DNA from: Lepiota brunneoincarnata
Lineage: Eukaryota; Basidiomycota; Agaricomycetes; Agaricales; Agaricaceae
Reading direction: 5' to 3'
Assembly (NCBI GenBank): GCA_023014365.1
Contig: JAEBUN010000033.1
Span: 372,001 to 436,000, forward strand
Length of the DNA stretch: 64,000 bases
The position numbers were made by a program, and so were the translations under genes. The first letter of the stretch is position 1; every line of letters begins with the position of its first letter. The notes under the pieces are model-generated. The model worked only from the letters and a program-made list of their open reading frames with translations. It made no database searches and was not told the origin of the DNA. Positions 11,080-20,704 of this stretch are shown here, one piece after another.

Positions 11080-11137
11080 CGTTGTCTGGCTCTGGGAGGT
11101 CTGGAGTGGTTGCTCGAGTGTTGGGTGGTTGGGTCAT
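9923..11137 (-). CDS. Gypsy A accessory frame 1, zinc-knuckle protein
   Basis: 404-codon ATG-started frame between pol and the 3' LTR, the position where some Gypsy elements carry an env-like gene. It is not env-like: I see no signal peptide or transmembrane segment. The N-terminal half is helical (LIRERIISLANRV, VPLVDTCWKTFTALLYHKR). The middle holds a CCHC knuckle CNCCRRFGHIKAGC (C-x2-C-x4-H-x4-C) and a second variant one, CRYCRKIAPGHYEKHC (C-x2-C-x6-H-x4-C). The C-terminus is Arg/Pro-rich. The same frame of the same length is intact in element B. Nucleic-acid binding is inferred from the knuckles; no homologue of known function comes to mind. Confidence 0.7.
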   Translation of the reverse strand: MTQPPNTRATTPDLPEPDNDGRLLIRERIISLANRVEGNSQPNPATDTADDQPDRTNSPYIIRHTFLPSNQPEIRSILLHEVPFHITGTRLKRSPAMVPLVDTCWKTFTALLYHKRLVHDRTTEFEELCATILSSATEEQDRNTISAMLSTALTEFPFESPIPSPSNGSGSQDRPILPIGTTTQPSNPPMVDTSNQPSSVVQAISAPNDAPVGTTTTHLSTTRTRCNCCRRFGHIKAGCPRYQCRYCRKIAPGHYEKHCERNPYQHQPASMVPGLYRRPRGIPSRARSLTRETTNNNIRHIVASTEQRPASARPLRTRIQNAPVVIPTTNATTTSASGSHRLPESILRHTRHHSLQRTHRHRPHPRPAIPRPPSYRSDSPEPDPYFDWDPIAESNITGEPVGLY

Positions 11138-14100
11138 TGGTGGGGTTGTCTAGTTTGTGGGCCCTTTTATATTCTTCAATGACTTCCTTGGCGTTCTCCA
11201 GGTTTGCTTCTGGTTCCCAGGAATCCTCGGTGGGAAGGTATCCTTTCCATCTGACTAGGAATTGGTACTTGTTCCGGAATTTCCTGTGGCGCAGTATTGA
11301 CTCGACCTCGTATTCTTCTTCTCCATTTACAAGGTCGGGTGGTGGGGCTGTGTTGTATTCCCCATGTGTGTCGTTCTCTTCTGCAGGCATTAGGAGGCTC
11401 GCATGAAACTTGTTGTGGATCTTCCATTTGATGGGTAATTTTAGTTCGTAGGTTACAGGTCCGAGTTTCCTTGTTATGGTGAAGGGACCTTCTCGGCGTT
11501 GGGCCAGTTTCTTTGAGGCGTACTGAATTGGGAGGTTGCGGTTGTCGAGCCAAACCTTCTGTCCAACTTTTAGATTGATATCTGGCCGGTTATATCTTGC
11601 AGCCATTTTTAGTCTGGCTTGTTCATGCGCAGCTTGGGCTTCTTGGCGTATCTTGGCGAGGTATTTAAACTTCTCTCCTATTGCTGGAATGTTCGTTGGC
11701 TCCTCGGAGGTCGGAAATCCTTTGGGGCTTGATCCATAGAGGAGTTCAAATGGGGTATGTTGGTGTTCGGCATGTGTTTTCGAGTTGTGGACGTATTCCA
11801 GGAGTGGGAGTGCCTTTACCCATTTGTTCGGGTTCGATGAGCAATAGATGCCAAGGTAGAGTTCTATTTCTTGATTGAATCGCTCTGTTTGTCCGTCTGT
11901 CTGGGGGTGGTAGGCGGTAGAGAGTGCTTGTTCGATTCCGAGTTGTTTGTAGAATTCTTTCATGGATTTGGCAGCGAATCTTGGGTCGCGATCACTGAGA
12001 ACTTTCTCGGGAAGGCCAAATCTAGAGAATAGCCGTTTGATAAGAATTTCGGCGATCTTGTCCGCGTTGGCGGTTTTCGCAGTAGGTTCTAGAATTATCC
12101 CCTTCGTAAGCTGGTCGACCACGACCAGTATAGAATCATGGGGTCCGTCCGGGGGTAGGTCTGTGATAAGATCCATCGAGATGTTCGAGAATGGACGGGT
12201 AGAACGGGGGTCCAGGGATAGGTTGAAGCGGTGGTTTTAGGGGGTGGCGATTGATCTTGTATTGTTGGCAAGCGCCACATCCTTTGACGTAGTTTTTGAC
12301 AAATGATCGCATCCCGGGCCAGTAGGCGTATTCCTGGAGTTTTCTAGTTGTTTCTGCGATTCCAGGGTGTCCTGCGGTGGGTGAGTCGTGTACTCTTTGC
12401 AGTAAGCGGCGTCTGAGGTGTAGATCTTGTGGTATAAATAGCTTTCCTTGAACACGTGGGTGTCCTGAGTCATCTTCTTGGGCGATGTCGGTCTGTTTCT
12501 TTTTCTTCCACAGCTCTTTTATTTCCTTTTTAGTGTTTTCGTCGATAATATGGATATGTTGTGGTTGTTCTGGGGTGAAGAATTTGTCAGGGAGTGCAAC
12601 GACCTGTTTATTGTCTCTTGTCTTGGGTTCATGATCGGGTCGTCTGGAAAGGGCATCTGCTGGTCCGTTTTTCTTTCCAGGGATATGTCGGATTTCGATG
12701 TCAAATTGTTGCATGTAGGCAATCCATCGGGCTTGTCTTCTGCTGAGGTCTTCAGGTTTTCTCCAGCGGCGAAGGTTGTCGTGATCTGACCATACGATGG
12801 TCTTGTGTGATGATCCTTCTATGTGGTGACGCCATTCTTTGAGTGCTCGGATAATGGCGAAGAGTTCCTGTTCGGAGCAATGATAGTTGCGTTCGGCTGG
12901 TGAGAATCCTTTCGAGAAGTATGCGACTGGGTGTTTAACTCCATTGTTGTCGCGTTGAAGTAGGACTGCTCCTGATGCAAATAGTGATGCGTCGCATTCG
13001 ATTTCGAAGGGTTTGTCTCGGTCGGGGACCATTAATACCGGTTCGCTTTGGAATTTTCTTTTGAGAGTATCGAAGGCGTTCTGGCATTCTTCTGTCCATT
13101 CGAATTTCTTGGTTTTGGACATTAGGGCATTGAGAGGTTTTGCCCATGTGGCGTATTGGTGTATGAATTTTCGATAGAAGTTGCAAAATCCTATGAATTT
13201 TCGTACGTCGCGCGGAGTGGTTGGTGTTGGCCATTCAGCGATGCCTTTGAGCTTTGCTGGGTCCATCGAAACTGAGTCGGGAGTGATAATAACTCCTAGA
13301 TATTCGAGTCGTTGTCGTTCGAATTCGCATTTCTCGGTTTTGAGGTATAGATCGTTGTCCTTGAGTATTTTGAGTACTTCTCTTGTGAGGCGTCGAAGTT
13401 CTTGTTTTGTTTTTGCGTGAATGAGGATGTCGTCCATGTAAACGATTACTCCTCCATTGTCGATGAGTTTTCGGAATAATGAGTCCATCATGGTTTGGAA
13501 TGTTGCTGGGGAGTTACACATTCCAAAGAACATAACCGTGGGTTCGAATAATCCTCGGGGTGTCCTGAAAGCTCCTTTCCATTCATCTCCTTTGCGTATG
13601 CGGATGTTGTTGTATCCTGCTCGTACGTCGAGTTTGGTAAAGTATTTTGATCCTCGGAGTTTGTCGAGAATATGAGAGATGAGGGGGAGGTTGTATGCAT
13701 TTTTGACGGTGTGCTCGTTGAGGTATCTGTAGTCTTGACAGGGGCGTAGTTTTCCGTCTTTCTTTCCTACGAAGAAGAAGGGTGATGCCATTGGCGATTC
13801 GGATGGTCGAATGTATCCCTTTTGAAGGTTTTCTTCTAGGAACGTGTCGAGTTCCTTTTCTTCATTGAGGGAGAGTCGGTAGGACTTCATGGCAATTGGT
13901 TTGAATGATTCCTTGAGTTCTATTTTGTGATCCCATGGTCGTTGTGGGGGGAATCGTTCGGCTTGTTTCTTGCTAAATACTGGGAGGTATTCGTGGAATT
14001 CCGTGGGTACGACTTTTCTTGGGTCGTCGTTTTTCTTTTCTCCGTGTTGTACGGCGAGGAATTGTGATGCGGAGGCTTTGAAGTTGATTTCTTCGAAGCT

Positions 14101-14514
14101 TGTGGGTTCTAGTGTGGAGATATGGTTGAGTTGGTCGTTGTAGATCCAATCGGGTTCCATGGATTGGATGAGTTCTCGGAATATAGTGTTGTCCCAACGT
14201 TCGTTTCTCCAGCGTAGTTGTTTGGCATCCCAGTCGATGTCTGGGTTGTGTTCTGCAAGCCAAGGGAATCCAAGGATGAGTCTTGGGCTTCCGAGGGAGA
14301 CTACTTTTGGTTTGATCTCCATATTCTTTCCGTTAACCGTTAGGTTGAGGGTCGTGTAGTGGGTGGCTGTTCCATTTTCATTAACAGATCCATCAGCATT
14401 TCGTACTTCGATGGGTCGATCGAGGGGTGTTGTTTTGAATGAATGTTGTTTGACCATTCCGGGGTCAATGAAGTTTCCTGCTGCTCCTGAGTCGAGTAGG
14501 GCGAGTAGTTCCAC
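11019..14514 (-). pseudogene. pol: Gypsy A pol (protease-RT-RNase H-integrase-chromodomain), frameshifted
   Basis: Polyprotein for reverse transcription and integration. In order: aspartic protease (LLALLDSGAAGNFID), RT (LPCQ-type LRPCQDYRYLN, FGMCNSPATFQ, catalytic YMDDIL), the connection segment IGFCNFYRKFI, RNase H (ECDASLFASGAVLLQ), the HHCC zinc domain of integrase, DD35E catalytic residues (MDLITDLPP, VLSDRDPRF, YHPQTDGQTERFNQE) and a C-terminal chromodomain (FLVRWKGYLPTEDSWEPEA). The first usable codon at 14514 is GTG; the frame stays open back to about 14718, overlapping the gag 3' end in the -1 frame, so Gag-Pol fusion by -1 shift is likely. Relative to element B there is one extra G in 12206-12210, which splits integrase into 14514-12136 and 12176-11019. 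Confidence 0.9.
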
Positions 14515-14675
14515 GCTTTCGGGTCCTTCCTTAGTGAACTTGTGTTTTCGGATTCGACAGGGTAGATGTATTACGCGTGCTGACGATTCCTGTAATTTTA
14601 CAACATTAATATCATTTTGTGAATAGGAAAGGGAAGGAGGTCTTTGTGGAGGGCTAGACGTGGTGGCTAGTCTCC

Positions 14676-15800
14676 TTAGGCAAAATCCTTGACCAGAGGG
14701 GCATCTGGGTGGTTGGATTCATTTGCAAAATGTTCGTAGATGTCCTCGACTTCTTCGTCGGTTGCATCTTCTAGTATGTTGTATAGCGAGTTCTTTTTCC
14801 TGTAGCTTGCTTGTCTTCTTCTGGATATCGCATTTGACCGGTTTCTGGCATCCAAATTGCGGGGTAATTCGGATCGGCGATATATTGTCTTCTTGGTGGG
14901 GCATTCGCGGGCGAAGTGTCCAGTCTTGCGGCAGTTGAAGCATCTCTTTTCTTTGAGATCCTTTCTTTGGGCGTCCGTGAGGATTGCATTGAGGGCTTCG
15001 CGGGTGCGTTCTTGTACCAACTGGTGGAGTCTGTCTTCTTCAGTCTCCTCGTCTTCATCAGCTTCCTCGGCGAGTAGATCTGGCTCGTCCTCAAAGTCGA
15101 GGTTGTAGACTGCTTCGGCGAGTTGGTCAATATCCATTGCGTTAGGGTCTGTTGCTTGATAGGGCAGTGGGACACGGCGCGTAAAAGCATTTCTTTTCCC
15201 TTTAAATGGGCGAGTGCGCGAAGTCGTTGGAAACGAGGGAGTTCCTCGAGTTTGCATATAGTCGCGTTGAGTTTGTAATATCTGATATGCTGTTCGAGCT
15301 TGCTTGAACCAGTCGCTGAGTTTGTTTCCTGGATTGAGGCTAATTGTCTTGATTGCGACGGGGCGATCCAGCCCGTTCTTGAAATAGTTGACCGCCGCCA
15401 CTCCATCTCCAAGGTCGGCCTGATAGGCAAGTATCTGGAACTGGGATATGTAATCATCGATATATCGTCCATTCTGTTTGAGGTGGCGGATTCTGTCCAT
15501 TGCATCGGCGGGGACATTGTTTGGGGCGAAGGATGTATCGAGTCCTTCGAGAAATTTCTTCCATGTCGGAAGGGTCTGGCTTCCATCAAGTTCTTTGTTT
15601 GATTCCAAGAATGCTCCTCTCCATGTTGCGGCGGGGCCGGTGGACATGTATGAAAGGGCGAATTGTATCTTGGTCTTGTCATCGGAAAAGGCTCCTGGCT
15701 TTGCATCGATGTATAGTTGTACTGCATCCTTCCAGAGGCGGAAGTAGTCGGTCTCTCCATTAAAGGTTGGGGGTGTATTGATTTTTGCGGAGGAGGCCAT
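14676..15800 (-). CDS. gag: Gypsy A gag
   Basis: 374-residue structural protein that packages element RNA into virus-like particles. It starts with ATG at 15800 (MASSAKINTPPTFNGETDYF). The capsid part has the retrotransposon-gag signature around LWKDAVQLYIDAKPGAF and YISQFQILAYQADLGD. A Glu/Asp-rich linker follows (about residues 225-265), then one CCHC zinc knuckle CFNCRKTGHFARECP. The stop at 14676 overlaps the open pol frame, which lies in the -1 frame. The copy in element B has the same length with a few substitutions. Confidence 0.92.
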   Translation of the reverse strand: MASSAKINTPPTFNGETDYFRLWKDAVQLYIDAKPGAFSDDKTKIQFALSYMSTGPAATWRGAFLESNKELDGSQTLPTWKKFLEGLDTSFAPNNVPADAMDRIRHLKQNGRYIDDYISQFQILAYQADLGDGVAAVNYFKNGLDRPVAIKTISLNPGNKLSDWFKQARTAYQILQTQRDYMQTRGTPSFPTTSRTRPFKGKRNAFTRRVPLPYQATDPNAMDIDQLAEAVYNLDFEDEPDLLAEEADEDEETEEDRLHQLVQERTREALNAILTDAQRKDLKEKRCFNCRKTGHFARECPTKKTIYRRSELPRNLDARNRSNAISRRRQASYRKKNSLYNILEDATDEEVEDIYEHFANESNHPDAPLVKDFA

Positions 15801-16537
15801 ATTGTTAATGTCAGAGGTTGTGGATTCCTCGTCGGAAGTGTGAATAGACCCGGTAGTGGGGCTAACTTCGGATGGTTCGGATTGTACAGGGGAACTGGAT
15901 CGAGGCGGTGAGTGTACCGGTGATCCAAGTGGTGATGTGAGGGGTGAGAATGTTCTTGGGGGTTTCTGTTGCGAAGTGTTGTCGCTAGTTCTTGTACTTG
16001 TTGAGGGTTGAGGACCGGAGGATGGGGTAAATGTTCTATGAATCGGCTCCCCGAGCTTTGAGCGGGTAGAGGTGGCAGTTCTTTCAGGTGGTGGTTGTTT
16101 AGGTAGGGATTGAAGAACTGATGCTGGGGGTGCTGGGTATCCTGGGTCTTCTGTTCGACGTTGAACTCTCTCGGTAGGTTGTGTAGGGTACGGTGCGGAA
16201 CCAGAGGGTGAACGAGTGAGGGGTATAGGTTTTGTTTTCTTTTTAGGGTCCGTGGTGGAGGGGGTGTGAAGTCGGGTTCGGAGTCGGTTGTCGACCAGTC
16301 AGAACTGTTGGATTCTTCGTAGTCGGTGGCAAGGGGGTCGTTTCGGTTTGTAGACAGGGTGAAGAGGGAAGAAGTCGAAGGTGAAGGTGAGGGTGAATAA
16401 ACAACGCTTGCGGGTGCGTTATCCCAATCGACGCTTGAAGGTGCGGATGACCTATATACAACGCTTACGGGTGCGTTATCCCAATCAACACTTAAAGGTG
16501 TGGATGACCTATCAACGCTTTCGGTGCGTCTGACCAA
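14771..16537 (-). CDS. Long leader frame upstream of and overlapping gag (A)
   Basis: 588-codon ATG-started frame that begins 191 nt after the 5' LTR and runs through most of gag in another frame. Gag lies -1 relative to it. The part upstream of gag (about 245 codons) is Ser/Pro/Thr-rich with a short repeated unit (SVDWDNAP occurs twice). The part overlapping gag looks like a frame shadow. Because the identical length is open in element B, it may be an N-terminal extension joined to gag by a -1 shift, a uORF product, or chance. I give it low weight as a protein. Confidence 0.3.
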   Translation of the reverse strand: MVRRTESVDRSSTPLSVDWDNAPVSVVYRSSAPSSVDWDNAPASVVYSPSPSPSTSSLFTLSTNRNDPLATDYEESNSSDWSTTDSEPDFTPPPPRTLKRKQNLYPSLVHPLVPHRTLHNLPREFNVEQKTQDTQHPQHQFFNPYLNNHHLKELPPLPAQSSGSRFIEHLPHPPVLNPQQVQELATTLRNRNPQEHSHPSHHHLDHRYTHRLDPVPLYNPNHPKLAPLPGLFTLPTRNPQPLTLTIWPPPQKSIHPQPLMERPTTSASGRMQYNYTSMQSQEPFPMTRPRYNSPFHTCPPAPPQHGEEHSWNQTKNLMEARPFRHGRNFSKDSIHPSPQTMSPPMQWTESATSNRMDDISMITYPSSRYLPIRPTLEMEWRRSTISRTGWIAPSQSRQLASIQETNSATGSSKLEQHIRYYKLNATICKLEELPRFQRLRALAHLKGKEMLLRAVSHCPIKQQTLTQWILTNSPKQSTTSTLRTSQIYSPRKLMKTRRLKKTDSTSWYKNAPAKPSMQSSRTPKERISKKRDASTAARLDTSPANAPPRRQYIADPNYPAIWMPETGQMRYPEEDKQATGKRTRYTTY

Positions 16538-16713
16538 GGGTGCAGAGGGTATGGTGGCCTGCTCTACGGGGGTGTATCACCGGACAGCGACAAGGCGTGT
16601 CGTCAGATACGGTTGGCACTCGGATAGCGATAAAGCGTATCGTCTGCCGGTGTGGAAGGGTAGCGACAAGGCGTACCGATACCACGGGGTGTACGATGGA
16701 GGTTGTCCAAAGG

Positions 16714-16725
16714 AAGCTTTAATCT
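16714..16725 (-). promoter_or_regulatory. Self-priming primer-binding site of Gypsy A
   Basis: Two bases inside the 5' LTR the minus strand reads AGATTAAAGCTT. Its exact 12-nt complement AAGCTTTAATCT occurs in the same LTR (16897-16908, minus strand), about 517 nt from the LTR start. I see no tRNA 3'-end complement. This matches the Tf1/sushi mechanism, where the 5' end of the element mRNA folds back as primer, and predicts the mRNA start near 16908. Confidence 0.65.
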
Positions 16726-16727
16726 AA

Positions 16728-17425
16728 TGTTATGATCCGTGCTCCTTCTGTATCCGAGGATAACTGGAGACGGCCTTCAATCACTCTACAAGGTGTCCGA
16801 GACGGTTGGCCTTATAGAGCTTAGTGGATCGCGCTCAATGAGATAACGAGGGAAGTCGCCAAGTTAAGGCAGAGAGGTAAACGACCGCTGTTAACAAGAT
16901 TAAAGCTTAGGGCTTTAATCTCTACTTGTACAGGCCTTATATACCTATGAGGTGCTATATACTCGTTATAGGTTACTTGGCTGTTCTACTGGTCGTCCGC
17001 AGTCCTGACCATGATGCACATCCTGGCTGATGGCATCCTAGTGTTATTTATATTATAATGAGTCAGTACTCTCGCTACTGCTGTGCGATGTTTCATCGCT
17101 TTCCTCTGACTCATAATCTCCTTCTCCCGGTTGTATCTCCATGGAGTCCTCTCCGTTCTCGCTCTCCATTCTCTCAGTGCTTCCATCCGTATCGGAGGTT
17201 GGATCGGTTGATCCATGGTTATCTTCTTCGTCCTCGGGGTATTCCAATATATCCTCCAAGGTTATCTCCATTCCTGCTTCTCTCGCCAGGTCCTGCATGG
17301 CGGTGTAGTATTCTCCTTCCTCGTCTTCGTATTCTTGCGCCCGTAATTGGTCTGTAGTCTCCTGTACCCATCTTGTAAAGTCGAACAATAGTTCTTGTTC
17401 CTCCCGGTCTGGACTGTTCATAACA
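16728..17425 (-). repeat. Gypsy A 5' LTR
   Basis: 698-bp LTR, apparently identical to the 3' LTR over the stretches compared. It also holds the acidic U3 frame, here as a free-standing frame whose ATG lies four bases into the LTR. Confidence 0.92.
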
Positions 17426-17430
17426 CCTCT

Positions 17431-18375
17431 TGCTTCTCCATGAACAAGCATGACTGTATTTATATTGTTTAGATACATATGAGAGATAGTAAATATGAAA
17501 TAGAAAACAATAAGCTTAATTGTTACAGGTACTGCAGAATATTTTGGAAGGTTTGGCAGCATTTCTACCTTGCCCTGGGTTATGGGTTTCTCTCTGATTG
17601 ATGAATGGAAATCCAGCCAGATGTGTTCCATGCTTGTCTGCATTATTCTGTGTCCATGCGAGTGTGTTTAAGCCTCCAGATCAATTATGATTGGAATGTA
17701 TAGTGGATGGACAATCCCTTGATCCATTGTAATTAATCTCAGTTAGACAGTATACTGAGGTGCTGGGACCCACAAAGCACTTGTTAATTATGAGTATTTG
17801 ATATTTCTAGGGTTTTGGGCATCAGGTGTTGCCTCCCGAATGTTGTACATTCTGTTCCGTGGTCCAGTCATCATTATTGGGCTTGCTATGGGCATAATAC
17901 ACCTGCGACAGCTGCTATGTACATTCTTTAGGTTCCAACAAATCTGGGTTCATCAGAAAACTGCTTGTAAGGTCCCTTGATGCGACTGGTGAAATGCAGA
18001 TTACTTTACAAGATGGAAAACAAAGTTTGTTAACAGGTTTGCTAATTCCGACTTTATAAGTTTGTGGGGGAGAGGTTGTCACAGATCTCCAGAAATATAT
18101 TCAATTCTAGTGTTTTTAGGGTCTTGGTAAGTTATTCTCTTAGTCTCCAACTAGACAGACAGTTGTCCTATCTGAATACAATGGGAACTTTGACAGTTGT
18201 TACTATATAATATGTTAACTAATATCTTCACAATTCAATAAGTCAGGCAAAACGCAAGCTTTCACAATCAGTGAACCTCTGTAGACCTAGCAGACAACAT
18301 GTTCTAATGGGCCCTAGCATACTATGTCCTTTTCTCTTGACAATACTGTAAATTTACACTACCCAGCGAGACAGG
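17431..18375. other. Anonymous AT-rich flank of Gypsy A
   Basis: The right half of the pre-insertion locus. No protein domain recognised. From about 18290 it carries the third unit of the roughly 130-bp tandem subrepeat of the inverted repeat (gggccctag motif near 18309), which the left copy has lost. Confidence 0.4.
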
Positions 18376-19852
18376 CTTTTGACAAGCTCCTGCAGTAAAT
18401 GTCTTTAAGCTAGTAGGCCTAGCGGACGGCATTATCTAATGGGCCCTAGTGCACTACAGCTTCTGGACAAGGCAATAAAACTTTATACTACTCAGCAAGA
18501 CAGGCTTCTAGTGAGCTCCTGCAGTAAGTATCTTTAAACTAAATAGACCTAGTGGACAGCGTTTTCAATGGGCCCTAGCATACTATGTTCACTTCTCAAT
18601 TAAACAGCTCTACAATTCAATGGTATACTTTTGAGGCAAGGCCTCTAAGAGGAACCCAAAGAAATGGAAGTTAGTGAACTTTCTACTTAAGAACAGAAGA
18701 GTCATAGCAACTCATATTCAGCTCTCGAGTCAAGCAGAAGGGTCTGTCAATGTCTCAATCATTTCAAAGGGTCTGGTTTTAAAGCATATAACTCTTTAAG
18801 TCTCTGGTGGTCTATGACCAAAGAAAATTGCGTAAAATTGCTTTATATTCCTATCCTAATTGACCATACAATCAGGGGGGGGGAAATAGGCAAGCAGTTT
18901 CTTGCCTCCCATGTAATTTACAGACAAGTTTTTATAACAATATACAATTAACTTATGGGTATACCTGAAACAAGCCTTCAGCTTCATCATTTTATTGTCT
19001 CCTCATCATTTAGGAGCATCATTCTAGGAGTTCCAATATCAGCAACATCAATTTGCTCTCAGGGACTTGCTCCCTAGGTGCCTGGTTATTTATATCACAG
19101 CCAGTTGGGTTAGCAAGTTTACTTGCTAACTCTTATCTAAGGGTTTTTATCTTTTTCTTGGATTCTCCACACCCAGGTTCTTAACCCTAATGTCCTAAAA
19201 GTTCACTTCCATAGCCTTCAGGCAGTAAACTAATAGTAGAGTTTAATTAGCTTGTTTCATTCTTATCAATCTCTATTTTCAAGTCCATCATTTCTAGTCT
19301 CTTTTGTTACTATGAAGGAGCATCTGTCCCTGAGTACCCTCTTGGATACCCCCATCTGATCTTTTATCTTTCAATACCATCAGAGCTGTTCCAAGGGGAC
19401 ATTCTTGTCAGGGCATTAGCTAATCCCTTCATGCTTTTGTCAAGATTCACTCCCGGACCTGTTATTATGACTAGGTACCATCCAGATGACATAGGTGTTG
19501 CAACTTGTCCACTTTCTAGGGTAGAGGCAAAGAAATGGGTCTTTTGTGCAGTCATGAGTATCTTAACTACTATCTTAGTTAACATAGTATTGGATACAAT
19601 GCTCAGGTACATTCATACCAGAGTCATTCTTCCATAGCCTTATCACCAATAAGTTAGTTAACATCACTTTTACTTGTCTGGGTGTTCTGGTTCTGTTTCT
19701 GAGATGTCTGCCTTCACATATTTTAGATAGTATTCTAAATCCCTCACACCCAGTGTCTGACCATGGCCATATACTGATATTATTCAGTAATGGAGAGTTA
19801 GTTACTTTATTAGCTAGTGATTTCACAAATGAAATGATTTTGCAGCACAACA
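18376..19852 (-). repeat. 1.47-kb inverted repeat, right copy
   Basis: Reverse-complement counterpart of 6331-7805, with a run of nine G near 18877 matching the nine C of the left copy. The outer boundary is GCACAACA at 19845-19852. A 68-codon frame (19431-19637) and its complement in the left copy are conserved but resemble no known family. Sequence continues leftward past 18376 without the LTR interruption seen in the left copy. Confidence 0.8.
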
Positions 19853-20129
19853 CCAGAGTATACTCGATAGGCTATGTAGAGTCCTGAATCCTTCCAGAGA
19901 GCATTCTGATAGCTTGGTTCACTAAGCTTAGTGATAATGAACTGGTTTGAACACTTCCGAGGCTTGAATATCCTCAAATCAGTCAAACTGGCTACTATGG
20001 GACCTAGTACCAATCCTCTATAGAGTTCTTTAATGATATAGCCAATGATTCTATGTAGAGAATTGTCCCAAAGTACAGAATTCATGTATAAGCATGAAAT
20101 TGGTGTATCAGTGTCACCATCCTCCCAGA
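19853..20129. other. Spacer between inverted repeat and Tc1 element
   Basis: A minus-strand frame runs through here (about 20127-19853; e.g. SLHRIIGYIIKELYRG) without stops but matches nothing I recognise. It is possibly a remnant of the element that owns the inverted repeat. Confidence 0.3.
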
Positions 20130-20131
20130 TA

Positions 20132-20339
20132 CAGTAAGGGACAAAACCCTTCCAATAATTTTTATACTTCAACAAATATGTTAATAACTGCCCACCTACT
20201 AAGGATGAAACCTTCATATTTTAATTGGGAATACCTATATGACTCATATATCATCCTGCCAAATATCATTACATCATATGCCATTTTGGGAAGTCAGTGA
20301 ATTAAACAATCATTTAAGGTCATTGGAAGGGTTTTGTCC
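20132..20339 (+). repeat. Tc1 left terminal inverted repeat
   Basis: About 208 bp matching 31006-31213 inverted. The motif GGACAAAACCCTTCCAAT at the outer end recurs in reverse orientation at the inner end, so each terminal repeat is itself flanked by an inverted 18-bp motif. Confidence 0.85.
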
Positions 20340-20369
20340 ATCTCTAAGAAATTACCAATAATTACACTT

Positions 20370-20699
20370 TTAGTACTTTGTATACCCTCTCCTGGCATCC
20401 AAGACAGCCTGAACCCTATCAGGCATACTCTCTATCAGATTCTGACACACTTCTGCTGGAATCTAATCCCATTCCTTTTGTGTCCTATCCCATAATTCTT
20501 TCATCCCCTGAGGTGGAGTGTCATACTCCCCTAACTTGATTTTAAGGTGAGTCCACAAATGTTCAATTGGATTAAGGTCTGGAGATTGTGGAGGCCACAC
20601 CATAACCTCCATTTCAGCTGCTTTGAACCATTTTTGAGCCTTGGTGCACCTATGTTTGGGATCATTATCTTGTTAAAAAACAATATCCTCCACCTCTTT
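20370..20699 (-). pseudogene. Tc1 transposase, C-terminal piece
   Basis: Reads QDNDPKHRCTKAQKWF, then WPPQSPDLNPIEHLW, then a C-terminal segment ending RGYTKY at 20370. It supplies the second Asp (QDNDPKH) and the final Glu/Asp (NPIEHLW) of the DDE catalytic triad. The codon before QDNDPKH is TAA where the family has CAA (Gln), an inactivating stop near 20676. Separated from the middle piece by Gypsy B. Confidence 0.88.
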
Positions 20700-20704
20700 G
20701 TCAT

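Larger units (their letters stand above)
9183..17425 (-). mobile_element. Gypsy chromovirus element A, full length
   Basis: An 8,243-bp LTR retrotransposon bounded by TGTTATGA...TCATAACA and by a perfect 5-bp target duplication CCTCT (9178-9182 and 17426-17430). The LTRs are 698 bp each (9183-9880 and 16728-17425) and I saw no difference between them by eye, so the insertion is recent. Transcription runs right to left: 5' LTR, primer site, leader frame, gag, pol, two accessory frames, polypurine tract, 3' LTR. The integrase carries a C-terminal chromodomain, placing it in the chromovirus (Tf1/sushi-like) lineage. One extra G in a run at 12206-12210 breaks pol inside the integrase, so this copy is not autonomous as assembled. 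Confidence 0.95.

Noticed and set aside
9923..11137. An env-like gene in the Gypsy elements
   Set aside because: Position fits, but there is no signal peptide, transmembrane segment or fusion-like stretch; zinc knuckles indicate a nucleic-acid-binding protein.
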